A program made the position numbers and the translations under genes. The notes beneath the pieces were generated by a model. That model saw only the letters and a program-made list of their open reading frames with translations. It made no database searches and was not told where the DNA came from. From Sandaracinobacteroides sayramensis (GTDB lineage: Bacteria; Pseudomonadota; Alphaproteobacteria; Sphingomonadales; Sphingomonadaceae), in NCBI RefSeq assembly GCF_022014495.1, contig NZ_JAKLSQ010000031.1:1-41893 (forward strand): a stretch of DNA of 41,893 bases, given 5' to 3'. Of this stretch, positions 9,664 to 17,665 are shown piece by piece. Numbering within the stretch: the first letter of the stretch is position 1; the number at the start of each line of letters is the position of its first letter.

Positions 9664-10461
9664 ATGCAACCGCCACAGACCGCGCTGATCGTCTCGCTCG
9701 TCGGCATGTGCCTGATCGTGGCGCTGCGCTATCTGGCGGTCTCCGGCCTGTTCGCCTGGAGCGCGAAGCGCATCCGCCCCGATGTCTATGCCCCGGCCGA
9801 TCCGAAGAAGGCGGCAAGGCTGGCGAAGCAGGTGCGGCGCGAAATCCTCTGGTCGCTGTCGGCGGCGGTGCTCTACGGGCTTCCGGCCGGGCTGGCCGCG
9901 CACCTCTGGGCGACGAAGGGCTGGACGCGCATCTATGGCGATGTAAACGCCTGGCCGCTCTGGTGGATTCCGGTTTCGATCCTCCTCTATCTCGCCATCC
10001 ACGACGCCTGGTTCTACTGGACGCACCGGGCGATGCACCATTGGCCCTGGCTGTTCAAAAAGGCGCACGCCGTGCACCACGAAAGCCGCCCGCCCACCGC
10101 CTGGGCGGCGATGGCCTTCCACCCCTGGGAATCGCTTTCCGCCGCCTGGCTGATCCCGGCGCTGACCTTCCTCATCCCCATCCATGTGGCGGCGCTGGGC
10201 GTGGTGCTGACGGTGATGACCTTCTTCGGAGTCACCAACCATATGGGCTGGGAAATCCTGCCCGCCCGCTGGGTGCGCGGCTGGCTGGGGCGGCACCTGA
10301 TCTCCGCCTCGCACCACCATGTCCACCACGAGCGCTACAACAGCAATTACGGCCTCTATTTCCGCTTCTGGGACAAGCTCTGCGGCACCGACAGGGGCCT
10401 GTCGGAAGAATTGATCGTGGCGCGGGAGAAGTCCAGGTCGAGAAGCCATGGAAGCAATTGA
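9664..10461 (+). CDS. sterol desaturase / fatty-acid hydroxylase family membrane di-iron protein
   Basis: A 265-residue integral membrane protein with the three histidine boxes of the fatty-acid hydroxylase superfamily: THRAMHH (HxxxHH type), HAVHH (HxxHH) and HHHVHH late in the chain. Hydrophobic stretches lie at residues 6-26, 54-74, 98-115 and 155-185. It starts at ATG 9664, divergent from crtY. It is not a CrtW ketolase or a CrtZ: the histidine pattern and length are of the ERG3/sterol-desaturase type. Its place against the crt operon suggests a lipid or carotenoid modification role, but that is inference. It ends immediately before the palindromic repeat at 10470-10560. Confidence 0.85.
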   Translation: MQPPQTALIVSLVGMCLIVALRYLAVSGLFAWSAKRIRPDVYAPADPKKAARLAKQVRREILWSLSAAVLYGLPAGLAAHLWATKGWTRIYGDVNAWPLWWIPVSILLYLAIHDAWFYWTHRAMHHWPWLFKKAHAVHHESRPPTAWAAMAFHPWESLSAAWLIPALTFLIPIHVAALGVVLTVMTFFGVTNHMGWEILPARWVRGWLGRHLISASHHHVHHERYNSNYGLYFRFWDKLCGTDRGLSEELIVAREKSRSRSHGSN

Positions 10462-10469
10462 TCTGTTTT

Positions 10470-10560
10470 CCGTCATCCCGGGCTTGACCCGGGATCCCGC
10501 TTCTTGCTTCCGCCGGCCGGAAAGCTGGACCCCGGGTCAAGCCCGGGGTGACGAAGGGAA
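10470..10560. repeat. two-armed CCCGGG palindromic intergenic element
   Basis: Two arms face each other: CGTCATCCCGGGCTTGACCC at about 10471-10490 and GGACCCCGGGTCAAGCCCGG at about 10527-10546, joined by a linker containing CCCGCTTCTTGC. The reverse complement of this whole block recurs at 38102-38192 with nearly the same linker, and one arm is at 28-62. It fills most of the gap between the desaturase-like gene and tmk, which are convergent, and is predicted to fold into strong hairpins. It may serve as a bidirectional terminator; in genome terms it looks like a REP-type dispersed repeat. Confidence 0.85.
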
Positions 10561-10590
10561 AAGCCTCGACTGACGATGGGAATATGAGTC

Positions 10591-11220
10591 CTAGAGCGCC
10601 GCAGCCGCGATAGCCGCCGTCACCGCGTCGATCCCGGCGGTGGCGTCGATCCGCACGAAGCGCGGGTCCTCTTCCGCCATCGCCGCGAAACCGGCGTGGA
10701 CACGGCGGTGATAGTCCAGCGACAATTGCTCGAAGCGCTGCTCCTGCGGCAGCGTCGCATCCTGCGCGGCGGCGCGCTTGGTGGAGCGCTTCAGCCCCAG
10801 TTCCACCGGCACGTCCAGCCACAGCACCAGATCCGGCCAGAGGTCGCCGGTCGCAAAGGCGTGCAGCGACAGGAGCGTCTCCAGCGGCACGCCCTTGCCA
10901 TGGCCCTGATAAGCCAGCGTCGAATGCACGAAACGGTCGCAGAGCACCGTCCGCCCCGCCTCCAGCGCCGGGCGGATCAGCCTTGCCACATGGTCGGCGC
11001 GGGCCGCCGTCACCAGCAGCACGTCCGTCTCCACCGTCCAGCGGCCGGTGGCCCCCTGCACGAAGAGGGCGCGAATCTCCTCCGCGCCCGGCGTACCGCC
11101 CGGCTCGCGGGTGACGACGACGGTTTCGCCGCGCGCCTTCAGCGCCTCGGCGAGGCGAGCGATCTGGGTGGATTTGCCGGCCCCCTCCCCGCCTTCGAAG
11201 GCGATGAAGCGCCCCGTCAC
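10591..11220 (-). CDS. tmk: thymidylate kinase
   Basis: Phosphorylates dTMP to dTDP. The protein is 209 residues, normal for the family. The P-loop is FEGGEGAGKST near residue 8-18, followed by TREPGGTPGAEEIR, the DRFVHSTLAYQG motif that binds dTMP and magnesium, and a lid region rich in charged residues around 145-170. The start is a GTG (complement of 11218-11220) that overlaps the rlpA stop as GTGA, so it is coupled to rlpA. In many alphaproteobacteria tmk is followed by holB; here the palindromic repeat follows instead, so the usual order is broken at this point. Confidence 0.96.
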   Translation of the reverse strand: MTGRFIAFEGGEGAGKSTQIARLAEALKARGETVVVTREPGGTPGAEEIRALFVQGATGRWTVETDVLLVTAARADHVARLIRPALEAGRTVLCDRFVHSTLAYQGHGKGVPLETLLSLHAFATGDLWPDLVLWLDVPVELGLKRSTKRAAAQDATLPQEQRFEQLSLDYHRRVHAGFAAMAEEDPRFVRIDATAGIDAVTAAIAAAAL

Positions 11221-12104
11221 CTGACCAGCCTCGCCTCGCGGTAGCCGGCGGCCTGCACGTCGAACAGCACATTGCCGGCCTGCGCTTCCTGCAACGGGCC
11301 GATCCGCACCCGCCAGAGGCCGCCGGGCGCCGGATGCGCGGCGGCCGGGCCGAAGTCGGTGAGGACGGAGGCGAGCGCCCGCGCCCTGCCCTCGTCCGAA
11401 AGCGCCGCCACCTGGATGAAGCGCGCGGCCGGATCGGCGATGGCGCCGGGCGGAAGCGCGACCGGGATCGGCGAGGGCGCGACCGGAACCGGCGCCGCCA
11501 CGAAATCGGAAGGCGGCGGCGGGGCCACTGGCGCCGCGCTGGCGACCTGCACGGCGGATTGCCTGGGCGGTTCCGCCCGCGCCCAGTCGCCTTCGGGGAA
11601 GACGCGCTTCACCCGCACCCGCGCCAGCCCCGGCCGGTCCACGCCGAGGATTTCCGCCGAGCGCTTGGAAAGGTCGATGATGCGCTCGCCGACGAACGGC
11701 CCCCGGTCGTTGATGCGCACCGTCAGCTTGCGCCCATTGTCCAGATTGGTCACCTCCACCCAGCTTGGCATGGGCAGGGTCTTGTGGGCGGCGGTCACAT
11801 CTTCCTGGTTGTAGATCTCGCCATTGGCCGTCGGCTTGGCGTGGAAGGTGGGGCCATACCAGCTCGCCACCCCCTCCCGGTCGTAATTGCGGTCGTCCTC
11901 GGGGAAATAGCGCACGCCGAACACTTCATAGGGCGTGCCGATCTTCACCCCGGGCACGGAGGGCTGGGACGGCTTCGCGGGCGGTTTCGGCGCCGCCACC
12001 TGCGGCTTCGGCTGCGAGGCGCAGGCCGCCAGCAGCAGGCCAAGCCCCAGCGCCAGAAGCCGGCCGGGGCGCGGAAGCTCAGCGGAAAGCGGGCTGGAGC
12101 GCAT
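11217..12104 (-). CDS. rlpA: septal ring lytic transglycosylase RlpA-like lipoprotein
   Basis: A 295-residue outer-membrane lipoprotein. The signal peptide ends in the lipobox LLAAC, with Cys28 as the lipidated residue. A double-psi beta-barrel domain spans roughly residues 75-165 (GVASWYGPTFHAKPTANGE, then VRINDRGPFV and the following DLSKRSAE). A proline-rich linker leads to a C-terminal SPOR domain (about 220-295), which binds denuded glycan strands at the septum. RlpA proteins cleave or bind naked peptidoglycan during division. The start at 12104 lies inside the end of the upstream transglycosylase gene (26-nt overlap), and the stop overlaps tmk. Confidence 0.93.
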   Translation of the reverse strand: MRSSPLSAELPRPGRLLALGLGLLLAACASQPKPQVAAPKPPAKPSQPSVPGVKIGTPYEVFGVRYFPEDDRNYDREGVASWYGPTFHAKPTANGEIYNQEDVTAAHKTLPMPSWVEVTNLDNGRKLTVRINDRGPFVGERIIDLSKRSAEILGVDRPGLARVRVKRVFPEGDWARAEPPRQSAVQVASAAPVAPPPPSDFVAAPVPVAPSPIPVALPPGAIADPAARFIQVAALSDEGRARALASVLTDFGPAAAHPAPGGLWRVRIGPLQEAQAGNVLFDVQAAGYREARLVR

Positions 12105-13119
12105 TGCCGAGCAGCGCCACCGAAAGCGCGTAGAAGTTGGAGCAATTATATTCCATGATCGCGCGATAGCTGCGCGTGGCGAGGAAGGCGCCCTCGCCGG
12201 CGCCGTCCGGCTCGATCAGGCTCATCTCCACATCGTCGGCGGGCCAGACGGCGTTCAGCGGCACGAAGCCCTTCGCCTTCCAGTCGCGGGCCGGCAGCCA
12301 GACGGAGTGGCGCTCCAGTGGGCGGATGCAGCTTGTGGGCTTGACCGGATTGGCAACCGTCGCCCGGTCGAACCCCTGCGGCACGCCGACGCGGAAGCCC
12401 CAGGGAACGCCCGGTTTCCAGCCGTTCTTCGCCAGATAATTGCCGATCGACATGAAGGTGTCGGCGGTGGAATTCCAGATGTCGGCCTTGCCGTCGCCGT
12501 CGCCGTCCGCCGCATAGGCGAGGTAGGAGGAGGGCAGGAACTGCGACTGGCCGAAGGCCCCGGCCCAGCTTCCCTTCAACTGATCGCGCGAGACCCGGCC
12601 CTCGCCCACCATCCGCACCAGCGAATCGAGCTCGCGGGTGAACAGCGCCTCGCGCCGGCCGTCGTAGGCAAGGGTGGCGATGGCGGACGGCAGGTCGAAG
12701 CCGCCCATCACCCGGCCATAGCTGGTTTCCATGCCCCAGATGGCGACGATGATTTCCGGCGGCACGCCCGTCTGCCGCGACACCTTCAGCAGCGTGTCGC
12801 GGTTGGCCCGCGCCCGGGTGAGGCCATCGTCGATCCGCTGCTGCGTCAGTTGGCGGCCGAGGTAATCGGCGAAGATGTTGCGCCGGCCGCTGTCGTCCGG
12901 CTGGTTGCGGTCGAGCTGCACCGCGCGCGCGCTGTAGGTGGCGTTCGACAGCGTCGCGTCCAGCCATTCCGGCTTCAGCCCGCGCGCGACGGCGCCGGCC
13001 TTGTAATTCTGCAGCCAGACGGGAAAGCCATCGGCCGGCGAGGTGACATCGGCCCGGGCCGGCGTCGCCAGCAAAAGAGCGGCTGGCAGCAGGGCGGCGG
13101 AGAGAAGAAGGCGGCGCAT
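12079..13119 (-). CDS. lytic murein transglycosylase, MltB/SltB family
   Basis: A 346-residue secreted enzyme that cleaves peptidoglycan glycan strands to 1,6-anhydro-MurNAc ends. Residues 1-23 form a signal peptide ending in ATPARA; there is no lipobox, so it is likely periplasmic and soluble rather than a lipoprotein like E. coli MltB. The catalytic glutamate lies in VAIWGMETSYGRVMG, and the substrate-groove motifs SWAGAFGQSQFLPSSY and ADGDGDGKADIWN (a calcium-loop-like stretch) follow. AGAGGAAGG precedes the ATG at 13119. It is the first gene of the transglycosylase-rlpA-tmk unit, so two cell-wall remodelling genes are co-transcribed. Confidence 0.93.
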   Translation of the reverse strand: MRRLLLSAALLPAALLLATPARADVTSPADGFPVWLQNYKAGAVARGLKPEWLDATLSNATYSARAVQLDRNQPDDSGRRNIFADYLGRQLTQQRIDDGLTRARANRDTLLKVSRQTGVPPEIIVAIWGMETSYGRVMGGFDLPSAIATLAYDGRREALFTRELDSLVRMVGEGRVSRDQLKGSWAGAFGQSQFLPSSYLAYAADGDGDGKADIWNSTADTFMSIGNYLAKNGWKPGVPWGFRVGVPQGFDRATVANPVKPTSCIRPLERHSVWLPARDWKAKGFVPLNAVWPADDVEMSLIEPDGAGEGAFLATRSYRAIMEYNCSNFYALSVALLGNALQPAFR

Positions 13120-13262
13120 GGCCTTCCTCTGCCACAGCGGGACTCGCGCGGGAATCCCCTTTTGCCGGCAAATGCTTCGCCGCCTGGCTCGGAAAACGGC
13201 TCGTCCCGCCTGAGGCTCCGTCCGTCCCCTTTGTGCGCCGCAGCAGGGCGGGACGGGCTAAC

Positions 13263-14045
13263 ATGCGCGCGATGGCCCATTCCGAAACCCTGTCGCCGGC
13301 CCCTGCCCTTTCCCCCCTTGCCCCGCCGCCACGCCTTGCGCTCGACCGGATCGCCCTGTTCCTGGATTTCGACGGCACGCTGGCGGAAATCGTGCCCACA
13401 CCGGACGAGGCCCGGCTGGACGCCGCGCTCGGCCTGACGCTCGCCCGCCTGTCGGAACGGCTGGACGGCCGGCTGGCGATCCTCTCCGGGCGGGACGTGA
13501 AGACGCTGGCGCGGCTGACGGGGCTTCCCGGCCTCCCCATGGCCGGCGTGCACGGGCTGGAACGCCGACGCGCTGGCGGCCGGCTGCAGCGGCCGGCGCC
13601 CGCGGGCGGAATGGAAGGCGCCCGCATGCGCCTCAACGATCTGGTCGCCCGCGAGCCCGGGCTGCTGCTGGAGGACAAGGGGCTGTCGCTGGCGCTGCAT
13701 TATCGCGGCGCGCCGGGGCTGGCCTCCGTCGCCCACAGCCGCGCCCGGCTGGTGGCCGAGCAGTTCGGGCTGGCGCTGCAGACCGGCAAGATGGTGATCG
13801 AGCTGCGCCAGCCCGGCGCCGACAAGGGCATGGCGCTGAACGCCTTCATGGCCGAGCCGCCGTTCGCGGGCGCCCTGCCCTGGATGCTGGGCGACGACGA
13901 CACCGACGAGAGCGCCTTCGCCGCCGCCGTCGCCGCCGGCGGCGGCGCGGTGCGCATCGGCCCGGCCCGCGCCGGCACGGCGGCGACGCATGGCCTGGCG
14001 GACGTGCCGCAAGTGGCCCGCTGGCTGGAGGAACTGGCCCGATGA
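13263..14045 (+). CDS. otsB: trehalose-6-phosphate phosphatase
   Basis: Removes phosphate from trehalose 6-phosphate to give trehalose. About 260 residues. It is a HAD-superfamily enzyme: motif I is LFLDFDGTLAE (nucleophile Asp and acid/base Asp), motif II is ILSGRD, and motif IV is GDDDTDESAF. The ATG at 13263 follows GGGACGGG; a second ATG at 13272 and a GTG at 13233 are possible. The stop overlaps the next gene as ATGA. It is divergent from the transglycosylase gene across about 140 bp in which I see no further gene. Confidence 0.95.
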   Translation: MRAMAHSETLSPAPALSPLAPPPRLALDRIALFLDFDGTLAEIVPTPDEARLDAALGLTLARLSERLDGRLAILSGRDVKTLARLTGLPGLPMAGVHGLERRRAGGRLQRPAPAGGMEGARMRLNDLVAREPGLLLEDKGLSLALHYRGAPGLASVAHSRARLVAEQFGLALQTGKMVIELRQPGADKGMALNAFMAEPPFAGALPWMLGDDDTDESAFAAAVAAGGGAVRIGPARAGTAATHGLADVPQVARWLEELAR

Positions 14046-15889
14046 CCTCCGCCACAAGGTCCGGCACAGGTGGGCTCGGCACAGGGGAGCCCGGCTGGGG
14101 CACGCTGAACCTCGCCCCCATCGGCAATTGCACCGTCGCCGCCCTTGTCGACCGGCAGGCCCGCTTCGTCTGGGCCTGCCTGCCACGCCTCGACGGAGAC
14201 CCTTTCTTCCCCGCCCTGCTGCGGGGCGAGGACCCCGCCGGCGACGGCAGCGCCGGCCACTGGTCGATCGACCTCGACGGCTACGCCTTCAGCCGGCAGG
14301 ACTATGTCCGCAACTCCGCCGTGCTGCGCACCATCCTCGTCTCCGACCGGGGCGACGAAGTGGAGGTGGTGGATTTCGCCCCGCGCTTCGCCCGGCAGGG
14401 GCGCGTCTACCGGCCGACCGCCTTCGTCCGGGTGATCCGGCCGCTGGCGGGCGCGCCGCGAATCCGCGTGCGGCTGCGCCCCATGGCCGACTGGGGGGGA
14501 AGCCTGCCCGAAATCACCTCCGGCTCCAACCATGTCCGCTATCTGGCGAGGCCGCAGCCGATGCGGCTGACGACGGACATTCCCGTCGGCCACATATTGG
14601 ACGAGCGCTGGCACCGGCTGGAAGGCCCGCGTGTGATGTTCCTGGGGCCGGACGAGCCGTTCAGCGGCGACCTCTCCCATGGCATCCGCCAGATGTACGA
14701 CGCGACCGTCGCCGACTGGCAGACATGGGTGCGCGGGCTGGCCCTGCCGCTGGAGTGGCAGAAGGTGGTGATCCGCGCCGCGATCGCGCTGAAGCTCTGC
14801 GTGCATGAGGAAACCGGCGCCATCGTCGCGGCGCTCACCACGTCCGTGCCCGAGGCCGCCAATTCCGGCCGCAACTGGGACTATCGCTACTGCTGGATCC
14901 GCGACGCCTATTACACCGTGCAGGCGCTGAACCGGCTGGGCGCGCTGGACGTGCTGGAAAATTATCTGGGCTTCCTGCGCAACATCGTCGATTCCGCCGC
15001 CGGCGGGCATATCCAGCCGCTCTACGGCATCGGCTATGAAGCCGCCCTTCCCGAGAGCATCGCCCCCGCCCTTCCCGGCTATCGCGGCATGGGGCCGGTG
15101 CGCGTCGGCAACCAGGCGCACGAGCATCTGCAGCATGACGCCTATGGCCAGATCATCCTCTCCTCGGTGCAGGCCTTCTTCGACGAGCGGCTGTTCCGCC
15201 CCGGCAACCTTGCCGATTTCGAGGCGCTGGAGCAGGTGGGCGACCGCGCCTTCGCGCTGCACGACCAGCCGGACGCCGGGCTCTGGGAATTCCGCACCCG
15301 CGCCCGCATCCACACCTATTCCGCGCTGATGTGCTGGGCCGCCTGCGACCGGCTGGCGAACGCCGCCGGGGTGCTCGGCCTGCCCGAACGGCAGGCGCAC
15401 TGGGCAGCGCGCGCCGACACCGTCCGCGCCCGGATCGAGGCCGAGGCCTGGAGCCGGGAAATCGGCAGTTTCTCCGCCAGTTTCGGAACAGCGGAGATCG
15501 ACGCCAGTTTGCTGCAGATGATCGACCTGAAATTCCTGGACGCCGCCGACAAGCGCTTCACGGGCACCTTCGCCGCTGTCGAAAAGGCGCTGCGCCGGGG
15601 CGACCATATGCTGCGCTACATCGAGCCCGACGATTTCGGCCAGCCCGAGACCGCCTTCAACTTCTGCACCTTCTGGCTGATCGAGGCGCTGCACCTCTCC
15701 GGCCGGACGGAGGAGGCAAGGCGGCTGTTCGAGACGACGCTGGAGCGGCTGACGGCGAGCGGCCTGCTGTCCGAGGACAGCGACATCGAGACCGGCGAAT
15801 TGTGGGGCAATTTCCCGCAGACCTATTCGCTGGTCGGCCTCATCAACTGCGCCGGGCTTCTGTCCCGCCCCTGGACCTCCGTCCGATGA
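14042..15889 (+). CDS. glycoside hydrolase family 15 protein (glucoamylase/trehalase-like)
   Basis: A 615-residue protein of the GH15 type found in many bacteria between otsB and otsA. The N-terminal beta-sandwich has the diagnostic APIGNCTVAALVDRQARFVW. The (alpha/alpha)6 barrel starts near NSGRNWDYRYCWIRDAYY. The general acid lies in GLWEFRTR and the second catalytic region is ELWGNFPQTYSLVGLI near the C-terminus. Members act on alpha-glucosides, and some are trehalases, so it may recycle or balance the trehalose made by its neighbours; substrate cannot be read from sequence. Both ends overlap neighbouring genes by ATGA (14042-14045 and 15886-15889), which implies a tightly coupled operon. 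Confidence 0.93.
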   Translation: MTSATRSGTGGLGTGEPGWGTLNLAPIGNCTVAALVDRQARFVWACLPRLDGDPFFPALLRGEDPAGDGSAGHWSIDLDGYAFSRQDYVRNSAVLRTILVSDRGDEVEVVDFAPRFARQGRVYRPTAFVRVIRPLAGAPRIRVRLRPMADWGGSLPEITSGSNHVRYLARPQPMRLTTDIPVGHILDERWHRLEGPRVMFLGPDEPFSGDLSHGIRQMYDATVADWQTWVRGLALPLEWQKVVIRAAIALKLCVHEETGAIVAALTTSVPEAANSGRNWDYRYCWIRDAYYTVQALNRLGALDVLENYLGFLRNIVDSAAGGHIQPLYGIGYEAALPESIAPALPGYRGMGPVRVGNQAHEHLQHDAYGQIILSSVQAFFDERLFRPGNLADFEALEQVGDRAFALHDQPDAGLWEFRTRARIHTYSALMCWAACDRLANAAGVLGLPERQAHWAARADTVRARIEAEAWSREIGSFSASFGTAEIDASLLQMIDLKFLDAADKRFTGTFAAVEKALRRGDHMLRYIEPDDFGQPETAFNFCTFWLIEALHLSGRTEEARRLFETTLERLTASGLLSEDSDIETGELWGNFPQTYSLVGLINCAGLLSRPWTSVR

Positions 15890-17265
15890 CGGGGCGAAGA
15901 CGGCTGGTGGTGGTGTCCAACCGCGTGGCCGCGCCGCGCGCCGGCAGCCCCGGCAACCAGGGCGGGCTGGCGGTGGCGCTGGAATCCGCCCTGAAGCAGA
16001 CGCGGGGCATCTGGTTCGGCTGGTCCGGCGAAACGGTGGACGAGTTCAACGGCCATATCCGGCTGGAGCGCAACCAGGGCATCACCACCGCCACCATCGA
16101 CCTGACGCCCGAGGATGTGGCGAGCTATTACGAAGGCTATTCCAACCGCACGCTCTGGCCGCTGTTCCACTACCGCATCGATCTCGCCGAATACGACCGG
16201 CAGTTCGAAGCCGGCTACGCCAGCGTCAACCGCCGCTTCGCCGAGACCCTGGCGCAGTTGCTGGACCCGGACGACATCGTCTGGGTGCACGATTATCATC
16301 TGATCCCGCTGGCGCGGGAATTGCGGGCGCTGGGCGTGTGCAACCGCATCGGCTTCTTCCTGCACACCCCCTGGCCGCCGGTGCGCCTGCTGACCACGCT
16401 GCCGGACCACCGCCAGCTCGTGGAGGCGCTGTTTTCCTACGACCTCCTCGGGTTCCAGGCGAGCGAATGGCTGGACAGCTTCACCGACTATGTGACTCGC
16501 GAGGCCGATGGCAGGCTGGGGCCGGACGGCGAGGTTGCGGGCTTCGGCCTGAAGACCGAGGCGGCGCTGTTCCCGATCGGCATCGACGCCGCCGCCTTCC
16601 GCCGCGCCGCGCAAAGCCCGGAGGCGCGGGCGATGGCGAAGCGCATGCGCACCTCCATCGCCGGCCGGCACATGCTGGTGGGGGTGGACCGGCTGGACTA
16701 TTCTAAGGGGCTGGAGGAGCGCTTCCTCGGCTATGAGCGCTTCCTGTCCGAAGACCCGGAGTCGCTGAACCGGGTGTTCCTGCTGCAGATCGCCCCGCCG
16801 TCGCGCGAGGGGATCGGCAGCTATCAGGAAATCCGCGACAAGCTGGACCAGCTTTCCGGCCGTATCAACGGCGCCCATGCCGAGGTGGACTGGGTGCCGC
16901 TGCGCTATGTGAACCGGGGCTATTCCCGGCGGGAGCTGGCGGGCATCTTCCGCACCGCCCGCGTCGGGCTGGTGACTCCGCTGCGCGACGGCATGAACCT
17001 CGTCGCCAAGGAATATGTGGCGGCGCAGGATGCCGCCGATCCGGGGGTGCTGGTCCTCTCGCGCTTCGCGGGCGCCGCCGAGGATCTGGCGGAAGCGCTG
17101 CTAGTGAACCCCTTCAGCCAGGAGGACATCGCCGATTCCATCCGCCAGGCGCTGGCGATGGAAAGACCCGAACGCATCCGCCGCTGGGAGGCGCTGATGG
17201 CGCGGGTGGAAACGAACGACGTAGCGCACTGGCAAAAGGCCTTCCTCAGCCGGCTGGCCGGATAA
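15886..17265 (+). CDS. otsA: trehalose-6-phosphate synthase (UDP-forming)
   Basis: GT20 glucosyltransferase joining UDP-glucose and glucose 6-phosphate to trehalose 6-phosphate. The protein is 459 residues from the ATG overlapping the GH15 stop. Motifs in order are LVVVSNRVAAP with the following GNQGGLAVAL glycine loop, WFGWSGE, YYEGYSNRTLWPLFHY, VWVHDYHLIPLARELR, VGVDRLDYSKGLEERF and the nucleotide-binding RDGMNLVAKEYVA. The upstream open frame to 15331 is only a shadow of the GH15 gene. Last gene of the otsB-GH15-otsA operon; tRNA-Ser follows after about 86 bp. Confidence 0.97.
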   Translation: MTGRRRLVVVSNRVAAPRAGSPGNQGGLAVALESALKQTRGIWFGWSGETVDEFNGHIRLERNQGITTATIDLTPEDVASYYEGYSNRTLWPLFHYRIDLAEYDRQFEAGYASVNRRFAETLAQLLDPDDIVWVHDYHLIPLARELRALGVCNRIGFFLHTPWPPVRLLTTLPDHRQLVEALFSYDLLGFQASEWLDSFTDYVTREADGRLGPDGEVAGFGLKTEAALFPIGIDAAAFRRAAQSPEARAMAKRMRTSIAGRHMLVGVDRLDYSKGLEERFLGYERFLSEDPESLNRVFLLQIAPPSREGIGSYQEIRDKLDQLSGRINGAHAEVDWVPLRYVNRGYSRRELAGIFRTARVGLVTPLRDGMNLVAKEYVAAQDAADPGVLVLSRFAGAAEDLAEALLVNPFSQEDIADSIRQALAMERPERIRRWEALMARVETNDVAHWQKAFLSRLAG

Positions 17266-17351
17266 GCGCCGCCGGGAGAATTCCGGTCTGGCGCCGGCCG
17301 CCCCATATCGCTATCCCGCTAACCGCTTGCCCCCGCGCCGGGCCGGCGCAT

Positions 17352-17441
17352 GGACAGGTGGCCGAGTGGTTTAAGGCAGCGGTCTTGAAAACCGCCGTGG
17401 GGGTGACCTCACCGTGAGTTCGAATCTCACCCTGTCCGCCA
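17352..17441 (+). tRNA. tRNA-Ser (anticodon UGA)
   Basis: A complete class II tRNA. The acceptor GGACAGG pairs with CCTGTCC (17431-17437), followed by discriminator G and an encoded CCA at 17439-17441. The anticodon stem GCGGT/ACCGC encloses the loop CTTGAAA, so the anticodon is TGA (17386-17388). A long variable arm (GGGGGTGACCTC region) and the T-loop GTTCGAATC are clear. The long variable arm plus UGA anticodon identify serine. It lies at the edge between core-type genes and the recombinase remnant, and tRNA-Ser genes are common integration targets. Confidence 0.98.
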
Positions 17442-17492
17442 TTTCAGTCCCTGAGTGGGCACTGAGTTTACGCCACTTCCCGCCACGAGCGT

Positions 17493-17660
17493 CTATAGCA
17501 GCCGGGACTTCGATCCCATGATCCTGACTTCGCCTTCTGCGACCTCAACGCGCTGTGCGAGCGCGCGCATGTGGTCCCGACGATAGCCGCCGCCTTCCGG
17601 CCGGATACGTTCGCGGGCGGTCGTGGCGAACTTGCGCAGCATCTGCGGCGTCACGGTTTG
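17493..17660 (-). pseudogene. C-terminal remnant of a site-specific recombinase
   Basis: On the minus strand this frame reads TPQMLRKFATTARERIRPEG, then GGYRRDHMRALAQRVEVAEG and EVRIMGSKSRLL, then stops. That stretch closely resembles the C-terminal end of the large 'recombinase family' (resolvase/invertase type) proteins as I remember them from sphingomonads and other alphaproteobacteria. Nothing upstream in the frame is recombinase-like: the N-terminal side runs into tetR, which is read in another frame. It is therefore a truncated leftover of a mobile element next to tRNA-Ser. Identification rests on memory of the family and not on a search. Confidence 0.55.
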
Positions 17661-17665
17661 TCGCG

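Noticed and set aside
9664-10461. CrtW beta-carotene ketolase
   Set aside because: The histidine boxes and length are of the sterol-desaturase type and the CrtW signature sequences are missing.
13700-15694. A 664-codon minus-strand open frame opposite otsB and GH15
   Set aside because: It is a shadow: the plus strand has unambiguous trehalose-operon motifs with coupled start/stop codons.
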